Assembly: GCF_000143415.4 (NCBI RefSeq)
Contig: NW_003314407.1
Coordinates: forward strand, 62,001 to 126,000
DNA from: Selaginella moellendorffii
Lineage: Eukaryota; Streptophyta; Lycopodiopsida; Selaginellales; Selaginellaceae
Length of the DNA: 64,000 nucleotides
Direction of reading: 5' to 3'
The notes beneath the pieces are model-generated. The model was not told the origin of the DNA. It did no database searches and worked only from the letters and a program-made list of their open reading frames with translations. Made by a program: the position numbers and the translations under genes. Each line of letters begins with the position of its first letter. The first letter of the stretch is position 1. Positions 1-10,555 of the stretch are shown one piece after another.

Positions 1-781
1 TGTTCAAGAGCCGGCTCTAGTTCCCCCGGGAGATCGACTGGCCGATGCTCCCAGTCCAAGTGTGGGTGGCACTACCTACTTGGATACCTGGTGTGGCTCA
101 ACGGAACCCGCTCTAAGCCCATGGCTAGAGCACCCAAGGGTAGAAGGCGAGGAGAGTACCCAGGTGGCTCGCGTAAGGCCACGGTGTTCCGAAATGTTGT
201 CCCAAAGGCCCAGACTGTGGAAAGGAAGAGGAGCAGTCCTCTGGGGTAGTGACCAAGGACACAGTCGTGTTGTGAGGAAGTCCCAGAGGACCGTGGGACT
301 TAGTGGTCGGGCCTGTGGGTCTCGATCCAGTGGCAGTGTTGGCAAACACGGCCAGGGGCAGAAAGGGACTTAGTGGGGACTGACAGAGGGATATTGGGGA
401 AGGCTATTCCCCTTGTCGGTGGGCATCCTAAGGATGCTAAGGAGTGGATCTGAGATGACCACTCACGGATGGTTTGCCTAGTCTTGGAGAGCCAAGACGG
501 TGATGCAAGTGGTATTGGACTACCAGTGTGGCAAAGGTGATTGGGCATGGCCTTAGCGTAACGGGCTGCTATGTCGGTGGTACCTTTGAGTGTCGGTCAT
601 GGGATCGGACACGTGGTGCACTTGGACCAAGTGCAAATGTTGAGTGGCATGGATGCCATTCTCGGGGCTAGCAAGTCCCAAGTCCTGGATTGGACTTATG
701 GAGGTTGTGAATGAGACTCCTCCAACTGGTCAGAGGTGTGGTTAAGTGACTAAAGTAGAATGGAAAATTTAGTCGCTTACA
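1..781 (+). repeat. Left LTR of retroelement A (cut by window edge)
   Basis: This block repeats at 2958-3738 with an offset of 2957 bp. I saw only two differences, near positions 8 and 308. It ends in CTTACA and is followed at once by a primer-binding site, so it is the 3' part of a left LTR. Its true start lies outside the window. Short open frames inside it, for example 62-373, recur identically in the right LTR and are not genes. Confidence 0.85.
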
Positions 782-784
782 ATT

Positions 785-796
785 TGGTATCGGAGC
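785..796 (+). other. Primer-binding site of element A
   Basis: TGGTATCGGAGC lies 3 bp after the left LTR end. It differs at one base from TGGTATCAGAGC, the plant initiator tRNA-Met binding site used by many LTR retroelements. It fixes the element's orientation as plus. Confidence 0.8.
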
Positions 797-2335
797 TGTT
801 CCTTAGTCCGACTTTTATTGGTGCTCAAGTATATCACCACTAGTGTTGGCATCGGAAGGTCCAAGGAGTGGGCCTATCCTTGAGGAGTAGCAAGTCGGGA
901 AGACATAGCTCTCCATTACAGTTCATGTGTGAACTTGTAGACGAGGTGGTGGATAGAAAAGGGCCAATAATGGAACGACTTTGGGATCTTGGGAACAGTA
1001 TATGGTTTTCCTCAAAGAGTTGAGGATGTGATCCAGATGAGCGTTTGACTTAGCAAACTGGCTAATGTAGTTGTGGTAAACAACTACAGTTGGGATCACG
1101 GGAAAGATAAAGACTCCAAAGCAATAAAGGAGTCACAAGATTTTCCTCATATAGTTGAGGTTGGTGCTCATGAATGTGAGACCAGAAGTAATGACCGTGG
1201 GAGGTCAAATACGGAAGAGGACTCAAGTCCTTGAAAAGGTAGCCAGGGCTACCTCTAATAAATGCTGGAACAACCCAAGGAGTTGGGGGTGTATTAAGTG
1301 GATGAGTTGGTGTTCTCATCACATGGACAAGTAGTCCTAAGGGGCAAAGGTTGCCCCCAAAGAACAAAATCAGGTGTCGGAGTAACACTTGTGAAAATAG
1401 TCCTTTTGAGTAGGACAGGAATGCAAGAAGTGTATTCCAGTGAGCTAGTGCCTCACAAGTAGGACCTTATGGGTCTGTGGATTAACCAAGTCCAAAACTG
1501 CTGGATGACTCAAGTAGAGTCAACGGATGGTCCTAAAAGGACTAATGGAAGCATTTGGACTGTGGTGTGTTGTACCCCACAAAGGATGGGGGGGGATCAT
1601 AGGATCCAAGGATGAGAACAGAGGGTATCTCATCGATGGCAAAATGTGCCATGCTAAAGTTATGGGAAAGGTGTTCCCAGAAGAAAACAACTTTGACATA
1701 AAGTTGTGTGTGACCTCTATAGTGCAGTGCTAACGGATGGTTGGCATGAGAAAGAGCAGTGTTGGTCTTGGCAAAGACTTAGACACGAAGGGGAAATGTC
1801 ATAGAGGTAGGCTCGTGGAGCCGATGGTGTGGAGACACCAAATGTGCCAAGGTGTGATACCTTGAGGCTATGTTGGTGGGTTCATGAGAACCCCTTGCCA
1901 AAGGAATCCCAATGGAAATGGGAATAGCATAGCCTAAGCTGCAGAGCATGCAGTTGGAGTGTGGTGACCCAGATAATGATGGAGGTGTGAAAGCACCAAG
2001 CAATGAGTTGTAGGACTTGACAACTATGAAGCAACTAAGCAAAAGGTGCAAAATAACTGGTTAAACGGGTAGAAGGTAGCTACCCAAGACTTCTTAATAG
2101 CATAGGGAAGTTGGATATACCCTTACGGGGGATAAGTTGCTTGTGTTGCGATATAGTAAGTCAATGTCATAAAAGGAAATACTCATTGTCAAAAAAGCCA
2201 TCATTGGGACACCCGAACACTCTAGAACACCAGAAGATGGTGTTTGATGTCGCGAGGGCAATGGATAAAGCCCAAGGGACTAAGTCCCTAGCGAATGATG
2301 GATAGAAGGTGCTATCCAAATGTCCAAGGTTACGG
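797..2335 (+). mobile_element. Non-coding interior of element A
   Basis: The interior of element A shows no gag, protease, reverse transcriptase or integrase motif in any frame; the longest frames are about 100 codons and unremarkable. With near-identical LTRs and a good primer site, this is a recently moved non-autonomous element that would need proteins from a relative. The right LTR probably starts upstream of the minisatellite at 2336, because the comparable LTR of element B contains such a minisatellite, but I could not find its 5' terminus. Confidence 0.7.
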
Positions 2336-2747
2336 AGACAGGAGTCCGAGGTGGACCCAAGATGGACCCGAAATGGAGTCCGAGATGGAGTCCGAGGTGG
2401 ACCCGAGATGGACCCGAAATGGAGTCCGAGATGGAGTCCGAGATGGACCCGAGATGGAGTCCGAGATGGAGTCCGAGGTGGACTCGAGATGGACCCGAAA
2501 TGGAGTCCGAGATGGAGTCCGAGATGGAGTCCGAGATGGACCCGAGATGGACCCGAGATGGAGTCCGAGATGGAGTCCGAGATGGAGTCCGAGATGGAGT
2601 CCGAAGTCGAGACCGAGACCGGGACCGAGACCGAGACCGAGACCGAGATCGGGACCGAGACCGAGCTCGAGCCCGAGTCCGAGTCCGAATCCGAGTCCGA
2701 GTCCGAGTCCGAGTCCGAGTCCGAGTCCGAGTCCGGAGCCTGAGAGG
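2336..2747 (+). repeat. Purine-rich minisatellite (GAGTCCGAGATGGA family)
   Basis: This is a run of about 410 bp built from GAGTCC, GAGATG and GACCC blocks, grading at the 3' end into pure GAGTCC/GAGACC hexamers. Because the units are multiples of 3, long frames stay open on both strands (Ser-Asp, Arg-Thr or Glu-Ser repeats). These are composition artefacts. Immediately downstream is GGTGAAAGCCCAAAG, which also follows the related arrays at 5637 and 9420. Confidence 0.9.
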
Positions 2748-2957
2748 GTGAAAGCCCAAAGCGTTCGTCTCCCAGACCCTGGGGGGTTTGGTGAGCTCCA
2801 AAAGTATAGTAGGGGGAGGACTGCAGTGGAGCCAGTTTGGCCAGGAAAGGCCAGTTTGGCCCAGGAAGGCCGGACCCAGTGTTGGGTGATGAGCTGCCCA
2901 CTGGGAAGTCCAAGACTAGAGTGAACACAGACCGACAAGCAGGGTAGCTTGGTGAAG

Positions 2958-3738
2958 TGTTCAAAAGCCGGCTCTAGTTCCCCCGGGAGATCGACTGGCC
3001 GATGCTCCCAGTCCAAGTGTGGGTGGCACTACCTACTTGGATACCTGGTGTGGCTCAACGGAACCCGCTCTAAGCCCATGGCTAGAGCACCCAAGGGTAG
3101 AAGGCGAGGAGAGTACCCAGGTGGCTCGCGTAAGGCCACGGTGTTCCGAAATGTTGTCCCAAAGGCCCAGACTGTGGAAAGGAAGAGGAGCAGTCCTCTG
3201 GGGTAGTGACCAAGGACACAGTCGTGTTGTGAGGAAGTCCCAGAGGACCGTGGGACTTAGTGGTCGAGCCTGTGGGTCTCGATCCAGTGGCAGTGTTGGC
3301 AAACACGGCCAGGGGCAGAAAGGGACTTAGTGGGGACTGACAGAGGGATATTGGGGAAGGCTATTCCCCTTGTCGGTGGGCATCCTAAGGATGCTAAGGA
3401 GTGGATCTGAGATGACCACTCACGGATGGTTTGCCTAGTCTTGGAGAGCCAAGACGGTGATGCAAGTGGTATTGGACTACCAGTGTGGCAAAGGTGATTG
3501 GGCATGGCCTTAGCGTAACGGGCTGCTATGTCGGTGGTACCTTTGAGTGTCGGTCATGGGATCGGACACGTGGTGCACTTGGACCAAGTGCAAATGTTGA
3601 GTGGCATGGATGCCATTCTCGGGGCTAGCAAGTCCCAAGTCCTGGATTGGACTTATGGAGGTTGTGAATGAGACTCCTCCAACTGGTCAGAGGTGTGGTT
3701 AAGTGACTAAAGTAGAATGGAAAATTTAGTCGCTTACA
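2958..3738 (+). repeat. Right LTR of retroelement A (part alignable to left LTR)
   Basis: This is the second copy of 1-781, ending in CGCTTACA at 3738. It differs at only about two positions, which indicates a young insertion. The right LTR probably begins further left and includes the minisatellite, but the left copy needed to prove this is outside the window. Confidence 0.85.
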
Positions 3739-3993
3739 GTGGGGTGACTGGGAAGCGAATGTGGGGAGCTTGGTCTAGAGGGCATGCCTTCAAGATCTTC
3801 TCCTGCTCTTCCAGTAGCTCAAAAGGCTTATGGGAGGCCAGTCTGTTCCACTTGACTAAGCAGGCCTCCTCTTGATATCTAACATACTGACAAAAGTTGC
3901 ATCTAGATTCTGGGATCCTGATATAATTGCCTAACACTGCAATCTTTGCCAGGATTTTAGCTGAGGCTAACACAAAAACTTTGAGTCGGATGG
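3739..3993 (-). other. Unclassified open fragment between two LTRs
   Basis: On the minus strand this stretch stays open for about 85 codons without a recognisable domain. It includes a Cys-Asn-Phe-Cys motif and a charged Leu-Glu-Glu-Gln-Glu-Lys segment. It is cut on both sides by LTR ends. It could be a scrap of a host exon or of another retroelement; I do not recognise it. Confidence 0.3.
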
Positions 3994-5139
3994 TGTAGCG
4001 CACGTGGTTTTGACCCTTTATCCTATGGTGATTTACTATAGGATAACACCACGAAGCGAAACCTAAACCCTCTTTATGCCATGTGACACATGCCACGTGT
4101 TATATGCCACGTGTCCAAAGGACAGTGGTGCGGAACCCAAGGTTCAAGGCCTTGAGCCATTGAATAAAGTAACAGTGCCAAACTCCCAAGCATGGAGCCA
4201 AGGAGTGATAGAACCGAACCACAGAGCAACTCCCGAGCATACAGCCCAAGGAGCGAAGGGATAGGAGCCCGGAGCGGCTTGCAACAGCCCTAAAGTAGCC
4301 AGCATCCCAATGCTAGGACCAGCACACAAACTAGAGCCAAACGAAGTTTGGCGCTATTTCGGCATACCGGTGGCTTAATGCAAGGACATGGGTACTCCAC
4401 CAGCTAGCATGGAATGGAACTTGGGCTTAGACCCAAGCCGGACGCAGAACAAGGACAAGCATGCAAGCAGGAGCTAGACTATGCCTTAAGTTGGTCAGCC
4501 ATGCCCGACCTACCCACTATCCCTACTATACATTTGGAACCCCCCCCCACCCCCCCTCCCTTGAGGAACACACGCTTTGGGCTTTCATCCCAAGCCTCCC
4601 TTAGTATCAGGAGTTAGTCTCTGGGACAAGCTCGAAACTTACTAAATATGAAATGGCACTAGAATGCAAATTTTGACATGGGACGAACACCATTGTGCTC
4701 AGAACAATCTCTACATTCCGTTGATATGCCAAATAAGCAAATCTAGACACTTTCCATAAATAGCATTTAGGACCGAAATGAGACTAACACAAAGGGCATG
4801 ATAGCGAGGGTGTTTGGCAAACATGGTAAGTTATCATTTAGCGAATATTGAGGGACCAAGCTTAATATTGCAAGGGTTCCCAACACTAGCAAGTGCAAGT
4901 CAATGAATGAGTTTCTCTAACTAGGTCAAGTATGCTTGACTAAATAGACACTTAGGAATTCCTTCTTTATGCTCATTTGGTCAAGTGCACACGCGAAGAC
5001 TAGTTTCCCAACTAGCTTAGGCGAAGACTAATAACGGGTCCAGCAATACCGACCTCCTGCCGTCATGGCAATAAGGAAAGAGTGTTCGTAAGGACTGGTT
5101 GACAGGTAACTTTCGATACCCGAAGTCACATTTGCGACA
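3994..5139 (-). repeat. LTR of a second, truncated family-C element
   Basis: It starts TGTAGCGCACG and ends TTTGCGACA, and matches the family-C LTRs at 15234 and 21351 along its length with more divergence. The sequence after it (CTCTCCCCCCC, a polypurine tract on the minus strand) shows that it is the 3' LTR of a minus-strand element. The 5 bp before it are GATGG. The partner LTR is missing. Confidence 0.85.
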
Positions 5140-5560
5140 CTCTCCCCCCCTAGGGAAGATCGACTTCCTTGTTGATGCATACTTGAGTCTAGAATACCGT
5201 CAAGGAAACAACTCTAGAAAAAGTTCATGGTAATCACACTATGTGAGAAATGCACCAACTTAAATGAGTTAGGTTAACCTCTTTGTCTAACGCGGATGCA
5301 CTACCAACTCAGACACCGCTATGTTGCTCCTTGTTTTGCATTTAGCTTGAGTCTAAGGCTAAGCTCCATACTACTCTAGTTGGTGGGTACTTATGAAACA
5401 CAAATCCTTAATCCCCAAAGTGGAGCCAAAAGTGTGCCACATAGTAGTGGTTAAAGTAGAAATCCAAAAAGTATAACATATTTGGACCAAAAGCTCCAAC
5501 TAAGTCAAAAGTGGGAGTGGAACTCTTAAAGAAGTGCTTGAGGAATGGGCATGAAACAAT
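5140..5560 (-). mobile_element. Truncated interior of the second family-C element
   Basis: After the polypurine tract the sequence resembles 16384-16560, including a tRNA-like segment at about 5272-5316 (minus strand). Similarity to element C fades after about 5320, and no second LTR follows, so the element has lost its 5' part. No coding frame is visible. Confidence 0.6.
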
Positions 5561-5636
5561 TGGTCTAAAAAGGGACACAAGAATGAATGATATATCGCAA
5601 TTGTTATAACATATAAAAGTGTCAGGATGAGTTTAA

Positions 5637-5780
5637 GATGGAGTCTGAGAAGGAATCCAAGATGGAGTCAAAGACGGAGTCTGAGAAGGAGTCCGAGATA
5701 GGGATCGAGACTAGGACCGAGACCAAGATCAAGTCCGAGTCTGAGTCCAAGTCTGAATCTGAATTCGAATCTAAATCCTA
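5637..5780 (+). repeat. Degenerate GAGTCC-type minisatellite
   Basis: About 140 bp of GAGTCTGAGAAGGA and GAGTCC-like units, more decayed than the arrays at 2336 and 9420. GGTGAAAGCCCAAA follows directly, as in those arrays. It marks a relic LTR of the A/B superfamily. Confidence 0.8.
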
Positions 5781-5895
5781 GGGTGAAAGCCCAAACTGAC
5801 CTTGTTGGACCTGCTAGCTAACCGTTAATTGGAATGGTTGGCACTAGCACGAAAATCTGATTCATTGACAAACCATATTGCTAAAACATGGCTGA

Positions 5896-6080
5896 TATAA
5901 GCTTTTAAGTTTGGGCTTCCCAAAAAGTCACTTAACTTAGTACTATTCAAACCCAAAAACACTTAACCTTAAATATCTCAAAACCACCATTAACCAATTA
6001 GAAAAGAAGATGCATTTTTATTCATGGGCCCTTTTCCTTTATATTTAAACCCCACAGATCATCTCTTAAGTCATTCTTTT
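5896..6080 (-). repeat. Decayed TRIM LTR
   Basis: It keeps the order of landmarks seen in better copies at 8924 and 14639: a leading TTTGGGCTTCC, TACTATTCAAACC, the TTAACCAATTAGAAAAG block and TATATTTAAACCCCA. Both termini are eroded, so it is a relic solo LTR. Confidence 0.6.
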
Positions 6081-8393
6081 TTTGGCATGAGTGACTAATT
6101 AAATTGAGGTGGATAACTAGGCTAAACCAATTGGTTGATTGGGCTGGACAAACTAGTTGGCTGCTAGTAAGCTGGTAGCAAGTCTAGTTTACTAGTGCTA
6201 CTAACCAAGTAGACTGGGGTTGTTGACCAGGTTTGACTGGGCTAGGTTGCAGTGGAGTGGTGGGCAAGTTTGGTTTGTTGGCAAACCAAACTTACCCAGA
6301 TATGGTTGGCTAGCTTATACAAGTAACCAAGCTAGACGCATAATGTGAAAGGAGAAGGAAGAAGCAAGTAAAGAAAAAAATGGAATGTAGGAGGAAAATT
6401 AAGAAAAAAGGATATTAACTTTTGGTGGAATTGTGGTTCACTTAATTATCAATGGTGATGGTGATGGTGCGAGCTAGGGCACAAGTATGGTGTTGCAATG
6501 CTACAAGTGTGATGGCACAATAACACTATGGCATATTGGCACAATTGATCCAGCTTCCACACCAATCAAGGCAGCAAATCTTTTATTTATTGCTAACAAA
6601 TCTATTTATCAATGTGAGAGCTAGTGAATCTATGACAAAAATAATAGAATTAATCTTGGCATGGAATCTTAACAAGGATTTGGCTAGTTTCATATCATTC
6701 TTGTACTCATTCAAAGTTGGTGTTGCATAAGGGTGCTATTTCCTTCATCAATACAGAGGCATATGTGCTTTAGCACTTGGAGCTTCACATTTCAAACTCA
6801 CCAAACCCTCAAAAATACTCCAAACTTCAGTGGTGAAAATAGATGTTTAACTAGTGAGGAGTGGTTCCATGTTTACATTTGGGAGGTTCTGATGGATATG
6901 AAGGCATTTTTGAGGCTACACAGAGTTGTGCATGTTCCATTGCTTCACAACAAGCATAAAGTTCCTCGGTGCTAGGCAATAAGTATCCAGGTCTTCCATT
7001 ATGAGTATGGCTAGACATTGTGAGCAACAGATGCAAAGCTATGACTTCCCAATGTGGCAACTTACTCTTTTAGCATAGAGGTTGAGGACCACTACCATGA
7101 TGCAAGACAAGCTCTAGTACATAGTAGAGCATTCACCTTTCTTTAGTGAGGCTTAGGTATGACATAGTATATAAAACAAAATTTTGGCAATAGTTTTGCA
7201 GTGATTTATGTGCTAATAGTTTTGTATAGTGTATTATTATATCAATTATAACTATGATCTGTACTACATATTGTCACAACCTGTTCAAGACCTACATACT
7301 TTTATTTATTATATGGGCAATCCAGGGAATTTAACAATATACTCCAAGTAAACATTTAGAAAGGTTGTCATATGACACTTGTCCACCCTAAGTGTGAGTG
7401 CATGATAAAGCAAAATATCCTTTAGTTTAAATTACAGCCTTCCATATTGATTTAGAATGCTTTGTTCCAGAGGTGTAGTAGCTCCTATAAATTTAAGGAA
7501 ATCTCTTAGAACACAATTGTGTTTCTTTTGTGAGTATAGGGTTTTGGTAAACTTTATGGTTGTTTAGTGTCATGATATCTTTATCAGTAAGGGGTATATT
7601 GCAATAGCATGTATAAAATGTTTGGGTAAACATGCTCATCACCTTAACTTGCATTTGTTGGGTTGGAATAATCTTGCCAAACTATATGTAATCCAGTATC
7701 CATGTTTGTTTGTGATAGTGTAGACTATATACAAATTCCATGCACTTATATGTTTTTCAAGCCACAAGAAATCAGCATAAAGGACTATGGATATGCCAAG
7801 TATCCTTTATATCAATTAAGTGATACCACTCTATAGTTAGTATTATACTTTTGAAATACCAGGCCACTTTGCATTATATCTCTTTTAAAACATGTTCGAT
7901 GTGGTGCAAAGTTACTATCATTACTACAATAATACACTATAATTTTTTTTACCTAGTTATGAACTAATGAACCATGTATAAACACTCTCTAACAACCCTC
8001 TCATACATTTATCAAGTCCATCTGAATTTTATTATACTCCCCCACCCAATCACCCCATATGTGTTTCAATCACCCAAAATATACAATTGAGTATTCATAA
8101 TTACTTAATCTGCTTTTTTTTGTTGATACAAGCATGATTGTGACATAGTGGGTCTCTATAAAAACAAAAAAATATCAAAGGAATTATTTGTATGCTATTA
8201 AAATTTTTTTTTACTGATATCAATAATTCTATATAAATAGATGTCCCAAGGTTCTAACTTGCAATGCTCAGGCATTGGGGTGGCCAATAGCCCCCCATCT
8301 AGCCACTATGGTTATTTGTAGTAGAGTTGCTACCAATTAGTTGCAGTGATAAAATAGCCACCAAATTACCGGTTGAGTTTAGAACCTTGCTAA
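6081..8393. other. AT-rich stretch without recognisable gene
   Basis: About 2.3 kb rich in A and T. The few open frames (for example 6536-6730 and 6733-6975, plus strand) are 60-80 codons and have no recognised domain. I see no LTR ends, tRNA or coding family here. It is probably old decayed transposon sequence. Confidence 0.5.
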
Positions 8394-9321
8394 TGTAAAC
8401 TCCTTGAATTTGGACTTCCCGGGAGGTCACTTAGCCCCAAGTATCCCAACACCCTTAACCAATTGAAAAAGGGGTGTTCATAGGCCCTTTCCTTCTATAT
8501 TTGAACCCCATGTATCATCTCTCGAGTTGTTCCCTTTGGTTGCTTACAATCCACCACGCTTCCCTGTAAGTTCACGCCCTCGTGAACGGAAGCTAAGAGT
8601 CGCAGCTCTCTCGCGAGCCTCGCTCTCTTGACACCCTATCCCTCAAGTCGTGGGCCCTTTCCTTCTATATTTGAACCCCATGGATCATCTCTCGAGTTGT
8701 TCCCTTTGGTTGCTTACAATCCACCACGCTTCCCTGCAAGTTCACGCCCTCGTGAATGGAAGCTAAGAGCCGCAGCTCTCTCGCGAGCCTCGCTCTCTTA
8801 ACACCCTATCCCTCAGGTCGAGCCCAGTGGGAGCAAACTAGACCAGCCAAATGTCAATCAACATATGGTGTGATTCCCCTAGCCAACCAACAGAGACGGA
8901 CTTGAGACTGCTCTGATACCAAATGTAAGCTCCTTGAATTTGGACTTCCTGGGAGATCACCCAACCCAGTACTATTCAAACCGAAAGACGCTTAACCCCA
9001 AGTATCCCAAAACCCTTAACCAATTAGAAAAGGGGGTGCACTCTTGTTCATGGGCCTTTTCCCTTTATATTTGAACCACATGGATTGTCTCTTGAGTCAT
9101 TCCTTTTGTTTGCTTACAATCCATCACGCTTCCCTACAAGTTCATGCTCTCGTGAACAAAAGCTGAGAGCCGTAGCTCTCCCAAGAGCCCCGCTCTCTTG
9201 ATATCCTACCCCTCGAGTCAAGCCCAGCAGGAGCAAATTGGACCAGCCAAATATCAATTAACATATGATGTGATTCCCCTAGCAAACCAATAGAGTCGGA
9301 CTTGAAACCCCTCTGATACCA
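8394..9321 (-). mobile_element. Tandem TRIM (miniature LTR) element array
   Basis: An LTR-interior-LTR-interior arrangement on the minus strand. One LTR copy is at 8394-8548 (internally deleted) and a full 195-bp LTR is at 8924-9118 (TGTAAGC to GCTTACA). The interiors carry GCTCTGATACCA at 8910-8921, the exact reverse complement of the tRNA-Met primer site, and a one-mismatch copy at 9310-9321. A block of about 170 bp is tandemly duplicated (8483-8652 and 8653-8822). There is no coding capacity, as expected of TRIM elements. The last interior ends at its primer site, directly against a telomere-like repeat. Confidence 0.8.
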
Positions 9322-9322
9322 G

Positions 9323-9343
9323 TTTAGGGTTTAGGGTTTAGGG
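9323..9343 (+). repeat. Interstitial telomere-type repeat (TTTAGGG)3
   Basis: Three perfect copies of the plant telomere heptamer lie exactly at the junction between the broken TRIM interior and the LTR start of element B at 9345. They could come from repair of a break or be part of an LTR target. Confidence 0.85.
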
Positions 9344-9344
9344 T

Positions 9345-10496
9345 TGTAAGGAACCAACTCCCCGAGGTGTCATAGGCTAAAGGATCCCCAAAAGCATGAC
9401 TGAAATGACAAAGAGTTCATTGGATGGGACCGAGTCTGAGATGGAGTCCAAAACCAACTCTGAGACCAAGTTCCAGATAGAGTCCGGGATCGAGTCTGAG
9501 GCCGACTTAAAGACTGAGTTCAAGACCGAGTTCGAGACTAAGTTCGAGACAGAGTCTGAGATCCAAGATTGGGTCCAAGACTGAGTTCGAGGTTGAGTCC
9601 GAAGTCGAGTCCGAGATCGGGTCCGAGATCGAGTCTGAGATTGAGTTCGAGACTGAGTCCAAAATCGGGTCTGAGACTGAGTCTAAGTACTAATAGAGGT
9701 CAAGGGGTGAAAGTCCAAAGCATGCATCTCCCGGGGGGGGTTGCAGGGGGTTCCAAAAGTATAGTAGGGATAGTGAGGTCCAGGAATCAGTCTTGAAGGA
9801 ACTTTCCAGTGGTGCTTCCAAATTGACTTGAGGTTGAGACCGGGGCCGAGGGGCCTTGGGTGGGAGTGAGCATAGACTTGGGTGGTGCCGGAGGGGCCAC
9901 CCAAGGAAGTGCTCAAGAGCAGCTCCCACTCCCGAAAGGGAAACCGACTACAGTGCTCCCGGCTCATATGGAGTGGTGCCCCACTTGAGTACCTTATGGC
10001 TCATTGGTCCTCGCCCTTCCTAGGGGCTTGGGCCTTCCCTCCCTTCGGGATAAAAGTAGGGGGGGGGGGGGGGGGGTAGAGGTACCCATACCGGGCCGGG
10101 CCGTTAAGCCATGGTGTTTTGCCCCGGTGTCCCGAAGCAATTATTGCACCCAAGGCTTGGGATTTAGAGTGTCCCATGATCAAGTTTTGTTGTACCAAGG
10201 GTTGCTAGGAACCTAGAGGCTTGGTGTGCTTAGCTGCTTGTGCCTGTGGGGAGTGTAGCCAAACCTTAAGTCTAATCTAACCCGGGGAGGGGGATTGGGA
10301 GAGATTTGGGAATCCGTGGATGGATGTCTAACGCTTCGTTGCTCATGCAGTGAGTAGCTGAAACTAAGTAGAACCAAGTAGGAGCTGGTATAATAGGCGG
10401 GAACCTTGGTGAGGGAACTGAGCAAAAGCCAAGGCAATGTTAGTCAGATAGACAAGGTAAGCTAGCAAATTGGAAAGGAAAAATTTGTGGCTTACA
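9345..10496 (+). repeat. Left LTR of Ty3/gypsy element B
   Basis: It starts TGTAAGG and ends GGCTTACA, giving short inverted ends, and is followed by a tRNA-Met primer site. It is about 1.15 kb long. It contains a GAGTCTGAGATGGAGTCC-type minisatellite near its 5' end and an 18-G run at about 10059-10076. The end of the LTR is also found at 22495-22552. Confidence 0.75.
9420..9690 (+). repeat. GAGTCC-type minisatellite in LTR of element B
   Basis: About 270 bp of diverged GAGTCTGAGATGGA, GAGTTCGAGAC and GAGTCCGAGATCG units, followed by GGTGAAAGTCCAAAGCATG. It is the same arrangement as at 2336-2761, which places the array inside the LTR in this family. Confidence 0.85.
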
Positions 10497-10499
10497 ATT

Positions 10500-10511
10500 T
10501 GGTATCAGAGC
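10500..10511 (+). other. Primer-binding site of element B
   Basis: TGGTATCAGAGC, a perfect match to the plant initiator tRNA-Met type primer site, starts 4 bp after the left LTR end. It sets element B on the plus strand. Confidence 0.9.
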
Positions 10512-10555
10512 CTTTTCCTTAGTTCTAGCGAAGGATAGAGACGGATTGCTGGGAG

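Noticed and set aside
62-373. 103-codon frame repeated identically at 3019-3330
   Set aside because: It lies inside the LTR, so identity reflects recent LTR copying, not protein selection.
2167-2964. Long overlapping frames on both strands (up to 265 codons) over the minisatellite
   Set aside because: They are Ser-Asp, Arg-Thr or Glu-Ser repeats created by units that are multiples of 3, with no start context, domain or conservation; the same array in other copies is broken.
8394-9321. Repeats that could suggest a CRISPR-like array
   Set aside because: Unit size, LTR ends, primer sites and a plant setting identify TRIM elements.
10059-10076. Run of 18 G as a possible structural element
   Set aside because: A single homopolymer in an LTR is likely slippage and its length is unreliable in sequencing.
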